Assembly (NCBI RefSeq): GCF_000633395.1
Contig: NZ_AYMU01000009.1
Location: 124,001 to 188,000 of the forward strand
Source of the DNA: Pseudomonas sp. PH1b
GTDB lineage: Bacteria; Pseudomonadota; Gammaproteobacteria; Pseudomonadales; Pseudomonadaceae
Length of the DNA stretch: 64,000 bases
Direction of reading: 5' to 3'
Positions 7,981-15,143 of this stretch are shown one piece after another. The notes below the pieces were generated by a model, which was not told where the DNA came from, made no database searches, and was given only the letters and a program-made list of their open reading frames with translations. The stretch's first letter is position 1, and every line of letters begins with the position of its first letter. A program made the translations under genes and the position numbers.

Positions 7981-7998
7981 GACGAGCCCTGGCTCGTC
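7981..7998 (+). promoter_or_regulatory. Perfect 8-bp hairpin just before the MFS start
   Basis: GACGAGCC-CT-GGCTCGTC forms a perfect stem with a 2-base loop, ending 13 bases before the carrier ATG. In RNA it would sit close to the ribosome-binding region, whose Shine-Dalgarno match is poor. It could tune translation or be a dyad operator. Confidence 0.35.
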
Positions 7999-8011
7999 AG
8001 TCACTGAACGG

Positions 8012-9355
8012 ATGGCCTACATGATTCCTTCCCAAAGCTCTCGCATTGCCCCGAGCCTCAGCGTTGCCGGCGGCATCGGCGACAAGATCCGCGGCGCCAT
8101 GGCCGTCGGCAAGACCCGCTGGGGCATGCTCGCCCTGGTATTTTTCGCCACCACCCTGAACTACATCGATCGCGCCGCACTGGGCGTGATGCAGCCGATC
8201 CTGGCCAAGGAAATGAACTGGACGGCGATGGACTACGCCAACATCAACTTCTGGTTCCAGGTCGGCTACGCCGTGGGCTTCGTGCTGCAGGGACGATTGA
8301 TCGACCGGGTCGGCGTGAAGCGCGTGTTCTTCTTCGCCGTACTGCTCTGGAGCCTGGCCACCGGCGCCCATGGCCTGGCCACTTCGGCGGCGGGCTTCAT
8401 GGTTTGCCGGTTCATCCTCGGGCTGACCGAGGCCGCCAACTACCCGGCCTGTGTGAAGACCACGCGGCTGTGGTTCCCGGCTGGCGAACGGGCCGTGGCC
8501 ACCGGCATCTTCAACGCCGGGACCAACGTCGGCGCAATGTTCACCCCGATGCTGCTGCCGCTGATCCTGCATGCCTGGGGCTGGCAGGCGGCGTTCCTGT
8601 GCATGGCGGCACTGGGTGGCGTGTGGCTGCTGTTCTGGGGCCTGAAGTACTTCAACCCGGAAGATCATCCCCGCGTCAAAGCTTCCGAGCTGGCCTACAT
8701 CCAGCAGCAGGTGGAACCCGAACCGACCCGCGTGCCCTTCAGCCGCATCCTGCGCATGCGCGGCACCTGGGCCTTCGCTATCGCCTACTCGCTGACCGCA
8801 CCGGTGTTCTGGTTCTACCTGTACTGGCTGCCGCCCTTCCTCAACCAGCAGTACAACCTGGGGATCAACGTGACCCAGATGGGCATCCCGCTGATCATCA
8901 TCTACCTGACCGCCGACTTCGGCAGCGTCGGCGGCGGCATCCTCTCCTCGTTCCTCATCGGCCGAGGGATGAACCCGATCAAGGCGCGGCTGCTGTCGAT
9001 GTTCCTGTTCGCCTGCTGCATCATCGGCGTGATCATGGCCGCCGGCACCGCCAACCTTTGGCTGGCCGTGTTCGCCATCTCCCTGGGGATCGGCGCCCAC
9101 CAGGCCTGGACCGCCAACATCTGGAGCCTGGTGATGGACTACACGCCCAAGCACATGATGAGCACGGTGTTCGGCTTCGGCGGCATGTGCGCAGCCATCG
9201 GCGGCATGTTCATGACCCAGATCGTCGGCCACATCCTGACCGCGACCAACAACAACTACACCCTGCTGTTCACCCTGATCCCGGCCATGTACTTCATAGC
9301 CCTGACCTGGATGTACTTCATGGCCCCGCGCAAGATTCCCCACGTAGAAGACTGA
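8012..9355 (+). CDS. MFS carrier, anion:cation symporter type, probable quinate/shikimate or related acid uptake
   Basis: This 447-residue inner-membrane carrier has about 12 spans. The signature NYIDRAALGVMQPILAKEM and the loop GRLIDRVGVKRVF fit the ACS family (hexuronate, galactarate and phthalate type carriers). FILGLTEAANYPACVKTTRLWFP is also characteristic. It is transcribed away from quiC and across a shared intergenic region. That makes a hydroaromatic acid the likely substrate, but sequence alone cannot name it. ATG at 8012 or 8021 is possible; neither has a strong ribosome site. A strong terminator follows at once. Confidence 0.85.
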   Translation: MAYMIPSQSSRIAPSLSVAGGIGDKIRGAMAVGKTRWGMLALVFFATTLNYIDRAALGVMQPILAKEMNWTAMDYANINFWFQVGYAVGFVLQGRLIDRVGVKRVFFFAVLLWSLATGAHGLATSAAGFMVCRFILGLTEAANYPACVKTTRLWFPAGERAVATGIFNAGTNVGAMFTPMLLPLILHAWGWQAAFLCMAALGGVWLLFWGLKYFNPEDHPRVKASELAYIQQQVEPEPTRVPFSRILRMRGTWAFAIAYSLTAPVFWFYLYWLPPFLNQQYNLGINVTQMGIPLIIIYLTADFGSVGGGILSSFLIGRGMNPIKARLLSMFLFACCIIGVIMAAGTANLWLAVFAISLGIGAHQAWTANIWSLVMDYTPKHMMSTVFGFGGMCAAIGGMFMTQIVGHILTATNNNYTLLFTLIPAMYFIALTWMYFMAPRKIPHVED

Positions 9356-9366
9356 TGCTCCGCCTT

Positions 9367-9400
9367 GCGCAGGCCCGGTGGCGGGCCTGCGCTTTTTTTT
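9367..9400 (+). terminator. Rho-independent terminator after the MFS gene
   Basis: GCGCAGGCCCG and CGGGCCTGCGC form a perfect 11-bp stem with a 4-base loop, followed by eight T. It lies 11 bases after the carrier stop. Confidence 0.95.
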
Positions 9401-9424
9401 GCCCGCAGTTCTGCGCTCCCGGGC

Positions 9425-10303
9425 TCAACTCCGCCGCTGCTGCCAGGCCGCTGCCAGCCCGCTGAGGCAAATCACTGCAATGCCCAACTGGGTGATCAAC
9501 GACGGCGCGTGGCCAAACAGCAGCCAGCCCAGCAACCCGGCGAAGACAATCTGGCAATAGCCGAACGGCGCCAGCAGGGCCGGCGCCGCATGGCCAAAGG
9601 CCCGGGTCAGGAACAGATGGGCACTCATGCCGCAGGCGCCCAGCGCCAGCATCAGCAGGCCATGGACCAGGCCCGGGGTCTGCCAGAAGAACGGCACCAG
9701 GGCACTCATCACCAGGGTGTTGCACAGCCCGGCGAAGAAGTTGCTGGTGGTCGGGCTGTCATGCTCGGCCAGCTTGCGGGTCAGCAGTTGATAGAAACAG
9801 AAGAACAGCGCCGAGCAGAACGGCAGCAACACTGCCGGGGTGAAGAGTTCGCCTCCCGGATGGACGATGATCAGCACCCCGATAAAACCGCAGATCACCG
9901 CCAGCCACTGGCCCCGGGTCACCTGTTCGCCCAGCAGCGGCACCGACAGCGCGGTGACCAGCACCGGGGCAAGAAAGTTGACCGCCGTGGCCTCGGCCAG
10001 GGGAATGAACAACAGCGCCGAGGTGAACAGCAAGCTGGTGCTCAACAGGCACAGGGCTCGCAGCAACTGCAGCAGCGGGCGCTTGCTGCGCAGCACCCGC
10101 AAGCCTGATTGCGGCAGGAAGATCCCGGCCATCAGCAGGGTATGGATCAGGTAACGGGCCCAGACCACCATGATCACCGGGAAGAACCCCGAGAGGTATT
10201 TGGACAGGGCATCGTGGCTGGCGAACAGGAAGGTCGCCAGAACGATCAGCACAATGCCCTTGAAGGGGTGGTTGGTCCCGGAGAGGGGCGTGCTGCGGGT
10301 CAT
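9425..10303 (-). CDS. EamA/DMT-family transporter
   Basis: This 292-residue inner-membrane protein has ten predicted spans in two EamA repeats. Examples are GIVLIVLATFLFASHDALSKYL near the start and LMLALGACGMSAHLFLTRAF in the second half. The family moves metabolites and drugs; the substrate here is unknown. The ATG at 10303 has AAGGA 7 bases before it, better than the ATG six bases earlier. It lies downstream of the TIM-barrel and Gfo/Idh genes on the same strand, separated by a REP pair. It may serve that module. Confidence 0.82.
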   Translation of the reverse strand: MTRSTPLSGTNHPFKGIVLIVLATFLFASHDALSKYLSGFFPVIMVVWARYLIHTLLMAGIFLPQSGLRVLRSKRPLLQLLRALCLLSTSLLFTSALLFIPLAEATAVNFLAPVLVTALSVPLLGEQVTRGQWLAVICGFIGVLIIVHPGGELFTPAVLLPFCSALFFCFYQLLTRKLAEHDSPTTSNFFAGLCNTLVMSALVPFFWQTPGLVHGLLMLALGACGMSAHLFLTRAFGHAAPALLAPFGYCQIVFAGLLGWLLFGHAPSLITQLGIAVICLSGLAAAWQQRRS

Positions 10304-10336
10304 GGGCATTCCTTGGGAACAATGGGAGAAACCGTT

Positions 10337-10398
10337 TCGCCGGCCAGCCGGCTCCTACGGGGCATACCTCCCTCCTGTAGGAGCCGGCTGGCCGGCGA
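10337..10398. repeat. Inverted REP pair (REPIN)
   Basis: Two 22-base REP copies face each other, 10337-10358 and 10377-10398, with an 18-base spacer. The core is GCCGGCCAGCCGGCTCCTAC in the left copy and its complement in the right. They lie between the TIM-barrel gene and the DMT gene. The arms could fold into one long hairpin in the transcript. Confidence 0.9.
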
Positions 10399-10414
10399 TT
10401 GCCCTGCTGCGGAT

Positions 10415-11230
10415 TCAGATCCTGGCGAGCAGCGCCCGGGCTTTATCCAGGGCCATCTGGGCCCGCTGCAAGGCACTCACACCCTGCTCCAGCAACTGCA
10501 GCGTGGGGATCTCCAGGCTCAGGGGCAGGTTGTCCGGCAAGCACTTGAGCAAGCCCGGCAGATCGCAATCGCCGTCCCCCGGGAAACGTCGCTCGTTGCG
10601 CGCCTGGCGCAGGATTTCCTGCATATCGTACGGACGGGGCCCGGCCACGTCACACAGCTGGGCATAACGCAAACGCGCCGGAGCGACCTTGGCCAGGTCC
10701 TCCAGGCGCGATGCCGAACGATCGAAATGGAAGGCGTCCACCAGTACGCAGCCGTTGCTGCGACCGGCGTTCTCCACCACCCGTACCGCTTGCTCCAGGT
10801 TGCGCGCGTCGGTCCAGGGCATGAACTCCAGATGAGGGTGCAAGCCGTACTGCACCGCCAGATCGCACAAGGCGGCAAAGTTGTCGGTCATGCGGGCTTC
10901 ATCCGGGTCATTGCCCGCCACCAGCAACTCGCTGGCGGCAAACTCGGCGCCCACTGCCAGCACGCCCTCGAAGTCCTTGATCCGGGTCTGCGGCTTGAGC
11001 CGCAGGATTTCCACATCCAGCACCCGCACCCCAGTATCCCGCAGTCGGGCCAGGGTCTGGCGGCGCAGGTCGGCATCCGTCACCAACGGGAAATGCCGTT
11101 CTTCCGGGGTGGCCGGGACCAGTCGCAGGCCGACATGGCTGTAGCCGGCCTGCGCCGCCACCTCGACCATCTGCGGCGGGGACAGCTCCAGCACGGTCAG
11201 ACTGGCCAGGGAGAAAATCCGCTCACTCAT
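10415..11230 (-). CDS. TIM-barrel isomerase/dehydratase, QuiC N-domain paralogue
   Basis: This 271-residue single-domain protein is of the xylose-isomerase-like TIM family. Its putative metal ligands fall at nearly the same positions as in QuiC: Glu135 (HLEFMPW), Asp165 (LVDAFHF), Gln191 (YAQLCD) and Glu240 (LSLEIPT). The FPGDGDCDLPGLL stretch mirrors FPGQGEFDLPGFL of QuiC. It lacks the HPPD-like half. The ATG at 11230 follows the Gfo/Idh stop by 7 bases, so the two form an operon; an in-frame TTG at 11245 would overlap that gene. The substrate is unknown: dehydroshikimate-like, a keto-inositol or a keto-sugar are all possible. Confidence 0.8.
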   Translation of the reverse strand: MSERIFSLASLTVLELSPPQMVEVAAQAGYSHVGLRLVPATPEERHFPLVTDADLRRQTLARLRDTGVRVLDVEILRLKPQTRIKDFEGVLAVGAEFAASELLVAGNDPDEARMTDNFAALCDLAVQYGLHPHLEFMPWTDARNLEQAVRVVENAGRSNGCVLVDAFHFDRSASRLEDLAKVAPARLRYAQLCDVAGPRPYDMQEILRQARNERRFPGDGDCDLPGLLKCLPDNLPLSLEIPTLQLLEQGVSALQRAQMALDKARALLARI

Positions 11231-11237
11231 CTGTTGT

Positions 11238-12290
11238 TCACTCAATCAGGGTTGGGGTGCAGGCGCGCCCAGTGGCGGCGGCCTGACGAATAGCTTCAAC
11301 CAGCGCCAGGGTCCGCCCGGCATCGGCAGCACTCACCAGGGGCGCAACCTCTCCCCGGGCCACCTGGACAAAGTGCTGCAACTGCAGGCGCAGGGCTTCG
11401 CCCGGGGCGCAGGCTTCCTCTTGCATCAGCAACGGCTCATGCCAACCGGCCCCGGCTTCGGCGTAGTGCCAGCGCTTGAGCTGGGGAATGCTCAAGGCGC
11501 CTGCGGTCCCGGACAGCAGGTAACAGGGCTGGTCGGCCTGACGCGGGTACGCGGGGTTTTCCCCGGAATCCAGCTCCCAGCTCCAGGGCGCGGCCGCGGC
11601 ATCGGAACCGGTCAGGCTACCCAGGGCACCGTTGTCGAATTGCAGCAGCACCGCAGCACAATCCTCGTTGGCGTAGCCGCGCACGCTGTTGCTGGTGATG
11701 GCCTGAACCTGGCGCACCTCACCACACAGGTAGCGCAGCAGGTCGAGGTCGTGGATCAGGTTGGTCAGCAACATGCCGGCCCCGGCTTCGCGGCGCCAGG
11801 GAATGTCGAAATAGCGCTCGGGCTTCTGTAGCTGCCAGAGCGCGGTGACGTTGGTCAGTTGCCCCAGGGCGCCGCTGCGCAGCAGTTCATGGGCGCGGGC
11901 GATCAATGGGTTGTGCCGCCGGTGATGGCCCACCAGCACCGGCACCCCGCAAGTACGACTTGCCGCTACCAGTTCCCGCACTTCATCCAGGTGCACGCCT
12001 ACCGGTTTTTCCAGCAGCACCGGCACGCCAGCGGCCAGGCAATCCAGGGCGGTAGTGACGTGGAGGTTATTGGGGTTGGCAACGATCACTGCATCCGGGC
12101 GAATTTCCCGCAGCAGGCTCTGGTGATCGGCAAAATGCGGCACCTGCCATTGCCCGGCGATTGCGGCCGCCTGAGGGCCGGGGTCGGCCACCGCGCAAAG
12201 ACAGGCCTCGGCCAGGGTCTTGAGGTGTTGATAGTGCTGCTGCCCCATATTGCCGACGCCGATCAGGGCGATGCGCAGTGGCGTGCTCAA
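11238..12290 (-). CDS. Gfo/Idh/MocA-family NAD(P)-dependent oxidoreductase
   Basis: This 350-residue dehydrogenase has a Rossmann fold at the start (IALIGVGNMGQQHYQHL) and the family motif LLEKPVGVHLDEV with the catalytic Lys of EKP. A C-terminal alpha/beta substrate domain follows (NLIHDLDLLRYLCGEV, where the His-Asp pair is typical). The start codon is TTG with GAGGA 8 bases upstream. It forms an operon with the TIM-barrel gene. Such pairs act on inositols, sugar acids or other cyclic polyols. Given the surrounding quinate genes, a hydroaromatic substrate is a reasonable guess, not a demonstration. Confidence 0.85.
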   Translation of the reverse strand: MSTPLRIALIGVGNMGQQHYQHLKTLAEACLCAVADPGPQAAAIAGQWQVPHFADHQSLLREIRPDAVIVANPNNLHVTTALDCLAAGVPVLLEKPVGVHLDEVRELVAASRTCGVPVLVGHHRRHNPLIARAHELLRSGALGQLTNVTALWQLQKPERYFDIPWRREAGAGMLLTNLIHDLDLLRYLCGEVRQVQAITSNSVRGYANEDCAAVLLQFDNGALGSLTGSDAAAAPWSWELDSGENPAYPRQADQPCYLLSGTAGALSIPQLKRWHYAEAGAGWHEPLLMQEEACAPGEALRLQLQHFVQVARGEVAPLVSAADAGRTLALVEAIRQAAATGRACTPTLIE

Positions 12291-12338
12291 TGGAAGATCC
12301 TCTTGTGATTGTTATTGGGACACTGAATTTCAAATATT

Positions 12339-12353
12339 TAGAACTCAGTTCCA
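12339..12353. promoter_or_regulatory. IclR-like palindrome upstream of the Gfo/Idh gene
   Basis: TAGAACTCAGTTCCA contains the perfect palindrome GAACTCAGTTC. It agrees at 11/15 positions with the site TGGAACCGATTTCCA at 13451. It ends 49 bases before the Gfo/Idh TTG start, near the expected promoter. Confidence 0.4.
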
Positions 12354-12381
12354 CTTTCATACAAGAGGGAGAAAAAATACT

Positions 12382-12396
12382 GTCCGATTATCGAAC
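12382..12396. promoter_or_regulatory. PcaR/IclR-type operator upstream of the Gfo/Idh gene
   Basis: GTCCGATTATCGAAC differs from the quiC site by one base. On the minus strand it is GTTCGATAATCGGAC, 14/15 to the recalled PcaR site. It lies about 92-106 bases before the Gfo/Idh start, in the 229-base gap between that gene and the iclR stop. Confidence 0.6.
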
Positions 12397-12519
12397 GGCT
12401 TTGCATGCTACCGCTGGCAAGCTGCATCGACAGCGGCCACAAGCCGCTGCCGCAAGCGCTGAACGGCGGTGCAACAGCCGCAGCGATATCAGGGTCACCA
12501 CCAGCCCTGGAGCCTTACC

Positions 12520-13296
12520 TCAGTGGAACAGCTCGGAGGCCTGGCTGGCGGCCGACAGTTCCTCGGCAAACTGCAGCAGCAGTGGCGCCAGTTCATGCAG
12601 CCGCGCCAGGGGCAGGCGCGCGCTGGGGCCGGCGACGCTGAGCACGCCCACAACCCGGCCATCGATGGGATGGCGCACCACCGCGGCAATCGCCGAGGTG
12701 CCTACCGCAGAGCTTTCCTCGACCCAGGCGTAGCCCTGCTCCCGGGCCAGGCGCAAACGCTCCAGCAGCTCGATGTTCGAACGCGGTGCATTGGGGCCCA
12801 GGTCCGCCGGGGTTGCCACGCGCTGGCGTTCCACCAGGGACAAGGCCTCGGCATCACTCAGGGTGGCCAGCCAGGCGTGCCCGGAAGCGGTGTAGAACAA
12901 CGGCGCCTCGCGGCCCATGTCCGGGTCGTAGCGCAAACCGGACCGCGCGCCCTGGGACTTGGCGATCCAGGTCTGGCGCTCGCCTTCGATCACCCCCAGG
13001 CGCACCAGCTCACCGGACTCCTGGGCCAGGCGATCGAGCACCGGCTGGACAATGTCGGCGCCGCTGGCGGACAAGTAACGAAAGCCCATGGCCACCAGCC
13101 GGGTGGACAGCTGGTAGCGCAGGTTGTCCGAATTCTGCCGCACATAGCCCAGACGAATCAGCTCGGCCAATAGACGGTGGGTGGCGCTCTTGGGGATTTC
13201 CAGCTGCTCGGCCAGGGTCTGCAGCGGCAGGCCGCGGGGATCAGCGGTAAGACGTTCGAGAACACTGAAGACGCGTTCGATTTGACTGCCAGCCAT
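12520..13296 (-). CDS. IclR-family transcriptional regulator
   Basis: This 258-residue regulator has the IclR layout. A winged helix-turn-helix opens the protein (IERVFSVLERLTADPRGLPLQTLAEQLEIPKSATHRLLAELIRLGYV), and a GAF-like effector domain follows (GEREAPLFYTASGHAWLA-type region, VVRHPIDGRVVGVLSVAGP). I chose the ATG at 13296 (MAGSQIERV); a frame starting at 13335 adds 13 residues of poor quality. It is transcribed towards the Gfo/Idh operon and away from the aldo/keto reductase gene. Palindromes typical of the family lie on both sides. It probably controls this module, as activator or repressor. Confidence 0.88.
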   Translation of the reverse strand: MAGSQIERVFSVLERLTADPRGLPLQTLAEQLEIPKSATHRLLAELIRLGYVRQNSDNLRYQLSTRLVAMGFRYLSASGADIVQPVLDRLAQESGELVRLGVIEGERQTWIAKSQGARSGLRYDPDMGREAPLFYTASGHAWLATLSDAEALSLVERQRVATPADLGPNAPRSNIELLERLRLAREQGYAWVEESSAVGTSAIAAVVRHPIDGRVVGVLSVAGPSARLPLARLHELAPLLLQFAEELSAASQASELFH

Positions 13297-13363
13297 GGTC
13301 GGGTCCCGACAAAATTTGGCCGATTCTAGTGACAACGGGCCGGTTGGGAAACTGCCGGGCGTG

Positions 13364-13378
13364 GTTCGATTACCGCCC
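13364..13378. promoter_or_regulatory. Degenerate PcaR/IclR-type site before iclR
   Basis: GTTCGATTACCGCCC shares the GTTCGATTA core with the quiC site but its right arm is eroded (11/15 to the recalled PcaR site). It lies 68 bases before the iclR ATG and could serve autoregulation. The 302-base gap 13297-13598 holds only this site and the one at 13451. Confidence 0.4.
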
Positions 13379-13450
13379 GAAATCGGCGCGACCGAGCCTC
13401 ACGCCCGGCACAACGCCTTGTGCGCAGGTTAGCCGAGCTCGTATATTTTT

Positions 13451-13465
13451 TGGAACCGATTTCCA
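13451..13465. promoter_or_regulatory. IclR-consensus-like palindrome before the aldo/keto reductase gene
   Basis: TGGAACCGATTTCCA has perfect TGGAA/TTCCA arms and fits the E. coli IclR consensus TGGAAATNATTTCCA at all but two defined positions. It directly follows an AT-rich TATATTTTT stretch that may be promoter DNA. Confidence 0.5.
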
Positions 13466-13598
13466 CAATACCAATTGCCGCGACAGAGCCTGAACTCGAT
13501 TTTCCGGGCATTTTCTGGCCGGCCGCGCTGTCCAACGCCAACGACACTCAAAGCCCCGCCTACCCGGCTGCGCTGTTTTATCCACAGGGAGAATGCCC

Positions 13599-14447
13599 AT
13601 GCCTCACTCCGTAGATTGCCCAGTCCTGACCCACGCGGGCCTGCACATGCCCAAGCTGGGCCTCGGCACCTGGCCGATGCTCGATGCCGAATGCACTCGC
13701 GCCGTGGAACAGGCCCTGGAGCTGGGTTACCGGCACATCGATACCGCCCAGGCCTACAACAACGAAGACGCCGTGGGCCAGGCCCTGGCCAACACTCCAG
13801 TGCCCCGGGAGCAGATCCACGTCACCACCAAGGTCTGGTGGGACCAGCTGCAACCCGACGCCATGCGCCACTCCCTGGAGCGCAGCCTGAAAGCCCTGCA
13901 AACCGACTACGTCGACCTGTTCCACATTCACTGGCCCAGCAGCGACTGGGAACTGGAGCGCAGCATCGAAACCCTGGTGTCGTTCAAGGAACAGGGGCTG
14001 GTGAAACACATTGGCGTGGCCAACTTTCCCCTGGCCCTGCTGCGCCGGGTGATCGAAGGCTGGGGCGCGCCGCTGTCGGCGATCCAGGTGGAATACCACG
14101 TGCTGCTGGGGCAAAGCGGCCTGCTGGACTATGCCCGCAGCCGCGACATGGTGCTGACCGCCTACACGCCGCTGGCGCGCAACAAGGTTTCCGAGGTGGC
14201 CGAGATCCGCCAGATCGCCGCCAAGCACGGCGTGCTGCCGACCCAGGTGGCGCTCAAGTGGCTGCTGGACCAGGACAATGTGGCGGCCATCCCCAAGGCC
14301 AGCAGCCGGGCCAACCAGCTGGCCAACCTGGAATCCCTCAAGGTCCAGCTGGACGACGAGGACCGGGCGCTGATCGCCAGCCTGCCCAAGGATCAGCGCC
14401 AGGTCAGCCCGGACTTCGCTCCGGTGTGGGACCACTTCGACCGCTGA
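13599..14447 (+). CDS. Aldo/keto reductase (DkgB-like)
   Basis: This 282-residue NADPH-dependent carbonyl reductase belongs to the AKR superfamily. The tetrad is visible: Asp and Tyr in GYRHIDTAQAYNNEDAVGQAL, Lys in TTKVWWDQL, His in LFHIHWPSSDW. The cofactor end KASSRANQLANL is also present. The length is near that of E. coli DkgB. The ATG at 13599 has AGGGAG 7 bases ahead; the ATG six bases earlier has none at proper spacing. It is divergent from iclR across a region with two IclR-like palindromes, so it is probably under its control and part of the same pathway as the Gfo/Idh and TIM proteins. Confidence 0.88.
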   Translation: MPHSVDCPVLTHAGLHMPKLGLGTWPMLDAECTRAVEQALELGYRHIDTAQAYNNEDAVGQALANTPVPREQIHVTTKVWWDQLQPDAMRHSLERSLKALQTDYVDLFHIHWPSSDWELERSIETLVSFKEQGLVKHIGVANFPLALLRRVIEGWGAPLSAIQVEYHVLLGQSGLLDYARSRDMVLTAYTPLARNKVSEVAEIRQIAAKHGVLPTQVALKWLLDQDNVAAIPKASSRANQLANLESLKVQLDDEDRALIASLPKDQRQVSPDFAPVWDHFDR

Positions 14448-14454
14448 AACGAAG

Positions 14455-14489
14455 CGCTCCCTGATACCGCGACGCGGCGTCAGGGAGCG
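14455..14489. terminator. Stem-loop between convergent AKR and pcaG genes
   Basis: CGCTCCCTGA and TCAGGGAGCG form a perfect 10-bp stem that extends with one bulge to GAAGC/GCTTC. It starts 8 bases after the AKR stop. The T content after it is low, so it may act as a bidirectional terminator of modest strength. Confidence 0.6.
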
Positions 14490-14527
14490 GCTTCTCGATC
14501 GCCGGCCATCCCGGGCTTAGCGATGTT

Positions 14528-15133
14528 TCAGAAATCGAAGAACACCGTCTCGCCTTCACCCTGAATGCGGATATCGAAGCGATAGGCGCGCTGGCCATTG
14601 ACCTCGCAGGGGTGGGCCAGCAGGGTTTCCCGGCGCGGCGGCTGTTCGATCAGGTTCAGTACCGGGCACTGGGCATTGGCTTCCGGTTCATCGGCAAAGT
14701 ACAGCCGGGTGTGCAGGTGGATATTGATCCCCCGGGCAAACAGCGCCAGGTTGATGTGCGGCGCCATGGGCACGCCGGCGGCATTCCTCACCACCCCGGG
14801 CTTGACGGTGTTCAGGGTCCACTCCCCGGCATCGAAGGTGGTGGCGGTGCGACCAAAGCAGTTGAACGGCTTTTCCGTATCGAACACCGGATCGTAGATC
14901 CCGGCGGCGTCGGCCTGCCAGAACTCCAGGAACGAGTCCCGCACCAGGTGGCCATTGCCATCGTAGACGTGGCCGATCAGCAAGATCTGCTCGCCCGGCG
15001 CATCGGCCTTGGCCATCTGGTTCCAGATCTCTTCCGGGCGGGCCGGGTTTCCCGCCGCTGCCAGGGCCAGGCCGATATGCACGTAGGGGCCGGCCGTTTG
15101 CGAGGGGGTTTCAGGCAACAGTTGAATGGGCAT
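14528..15133 (-). CDS. pcaG: Protocatechuate 3,4-dioxygenase alpha subunit
   Basis: This is the 201-residue alpha subunit of the non-haem iron(III) ring-cleaving enzyme that opens protocatechuate to 3-carboxy-cis,cis-muconate. Family motifs are ETPSQTAGPYVHIGLA at the start, GHVYDGNGHLVRDSFLEFWQADAAG, and HINLALFARGINIHLHTRLYF, where the beta-subunit iron ligands are not all kept, as usual for alpha. GAGGAG lies 6 bases before the ATG. It starts 10 bases after the pcaH stop, so the two are one operon. It supplies structural and substrate-binding residues to the alpha-beta active site. Confidence 0.96.
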   Translation of the reverse strand: MPIQLLPETPSQTAGPYVHIGLALAAAGNPARPEEIWNQMAKADAPGEQILLIGHVYDGNGHLVRDSFLEFWQADAAGIYDPVFDTEKPFNCFGRTATTFDAGEWTLNTVKPGVVRNAAGVPMAPHINLALFARGINIHLHTRLYFADEPEANAQCPVLNLIEQPPRRETLLAHPCEVNGQRAYRFDIRIQGEGETVFFDF

Positions 15134-15143
15134 GGCAGGCTCC

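Larger units (their letters stand above)
7511..8011. other. 500-base divergent intergenic region quiC / MFS
   Basis: No credible gene is seen; the small frames here lack family features and ribosome sites. The quiC-side half holds two operator-like elements (7599-7609 and 7615-7629). The carrier-side end holds a perfect hairpin (7981-7998). The length is large for a simple divergent promoter and leaves room for a long carrier leader. Confidence 0.6.

Noticed and set aside
13578..13586. TTATCCACA word before the aldo/keto reductase (and another at 28098)
   Set aside because: Single words without the flanking repeat blocks; expected by chance at this length of DNA.
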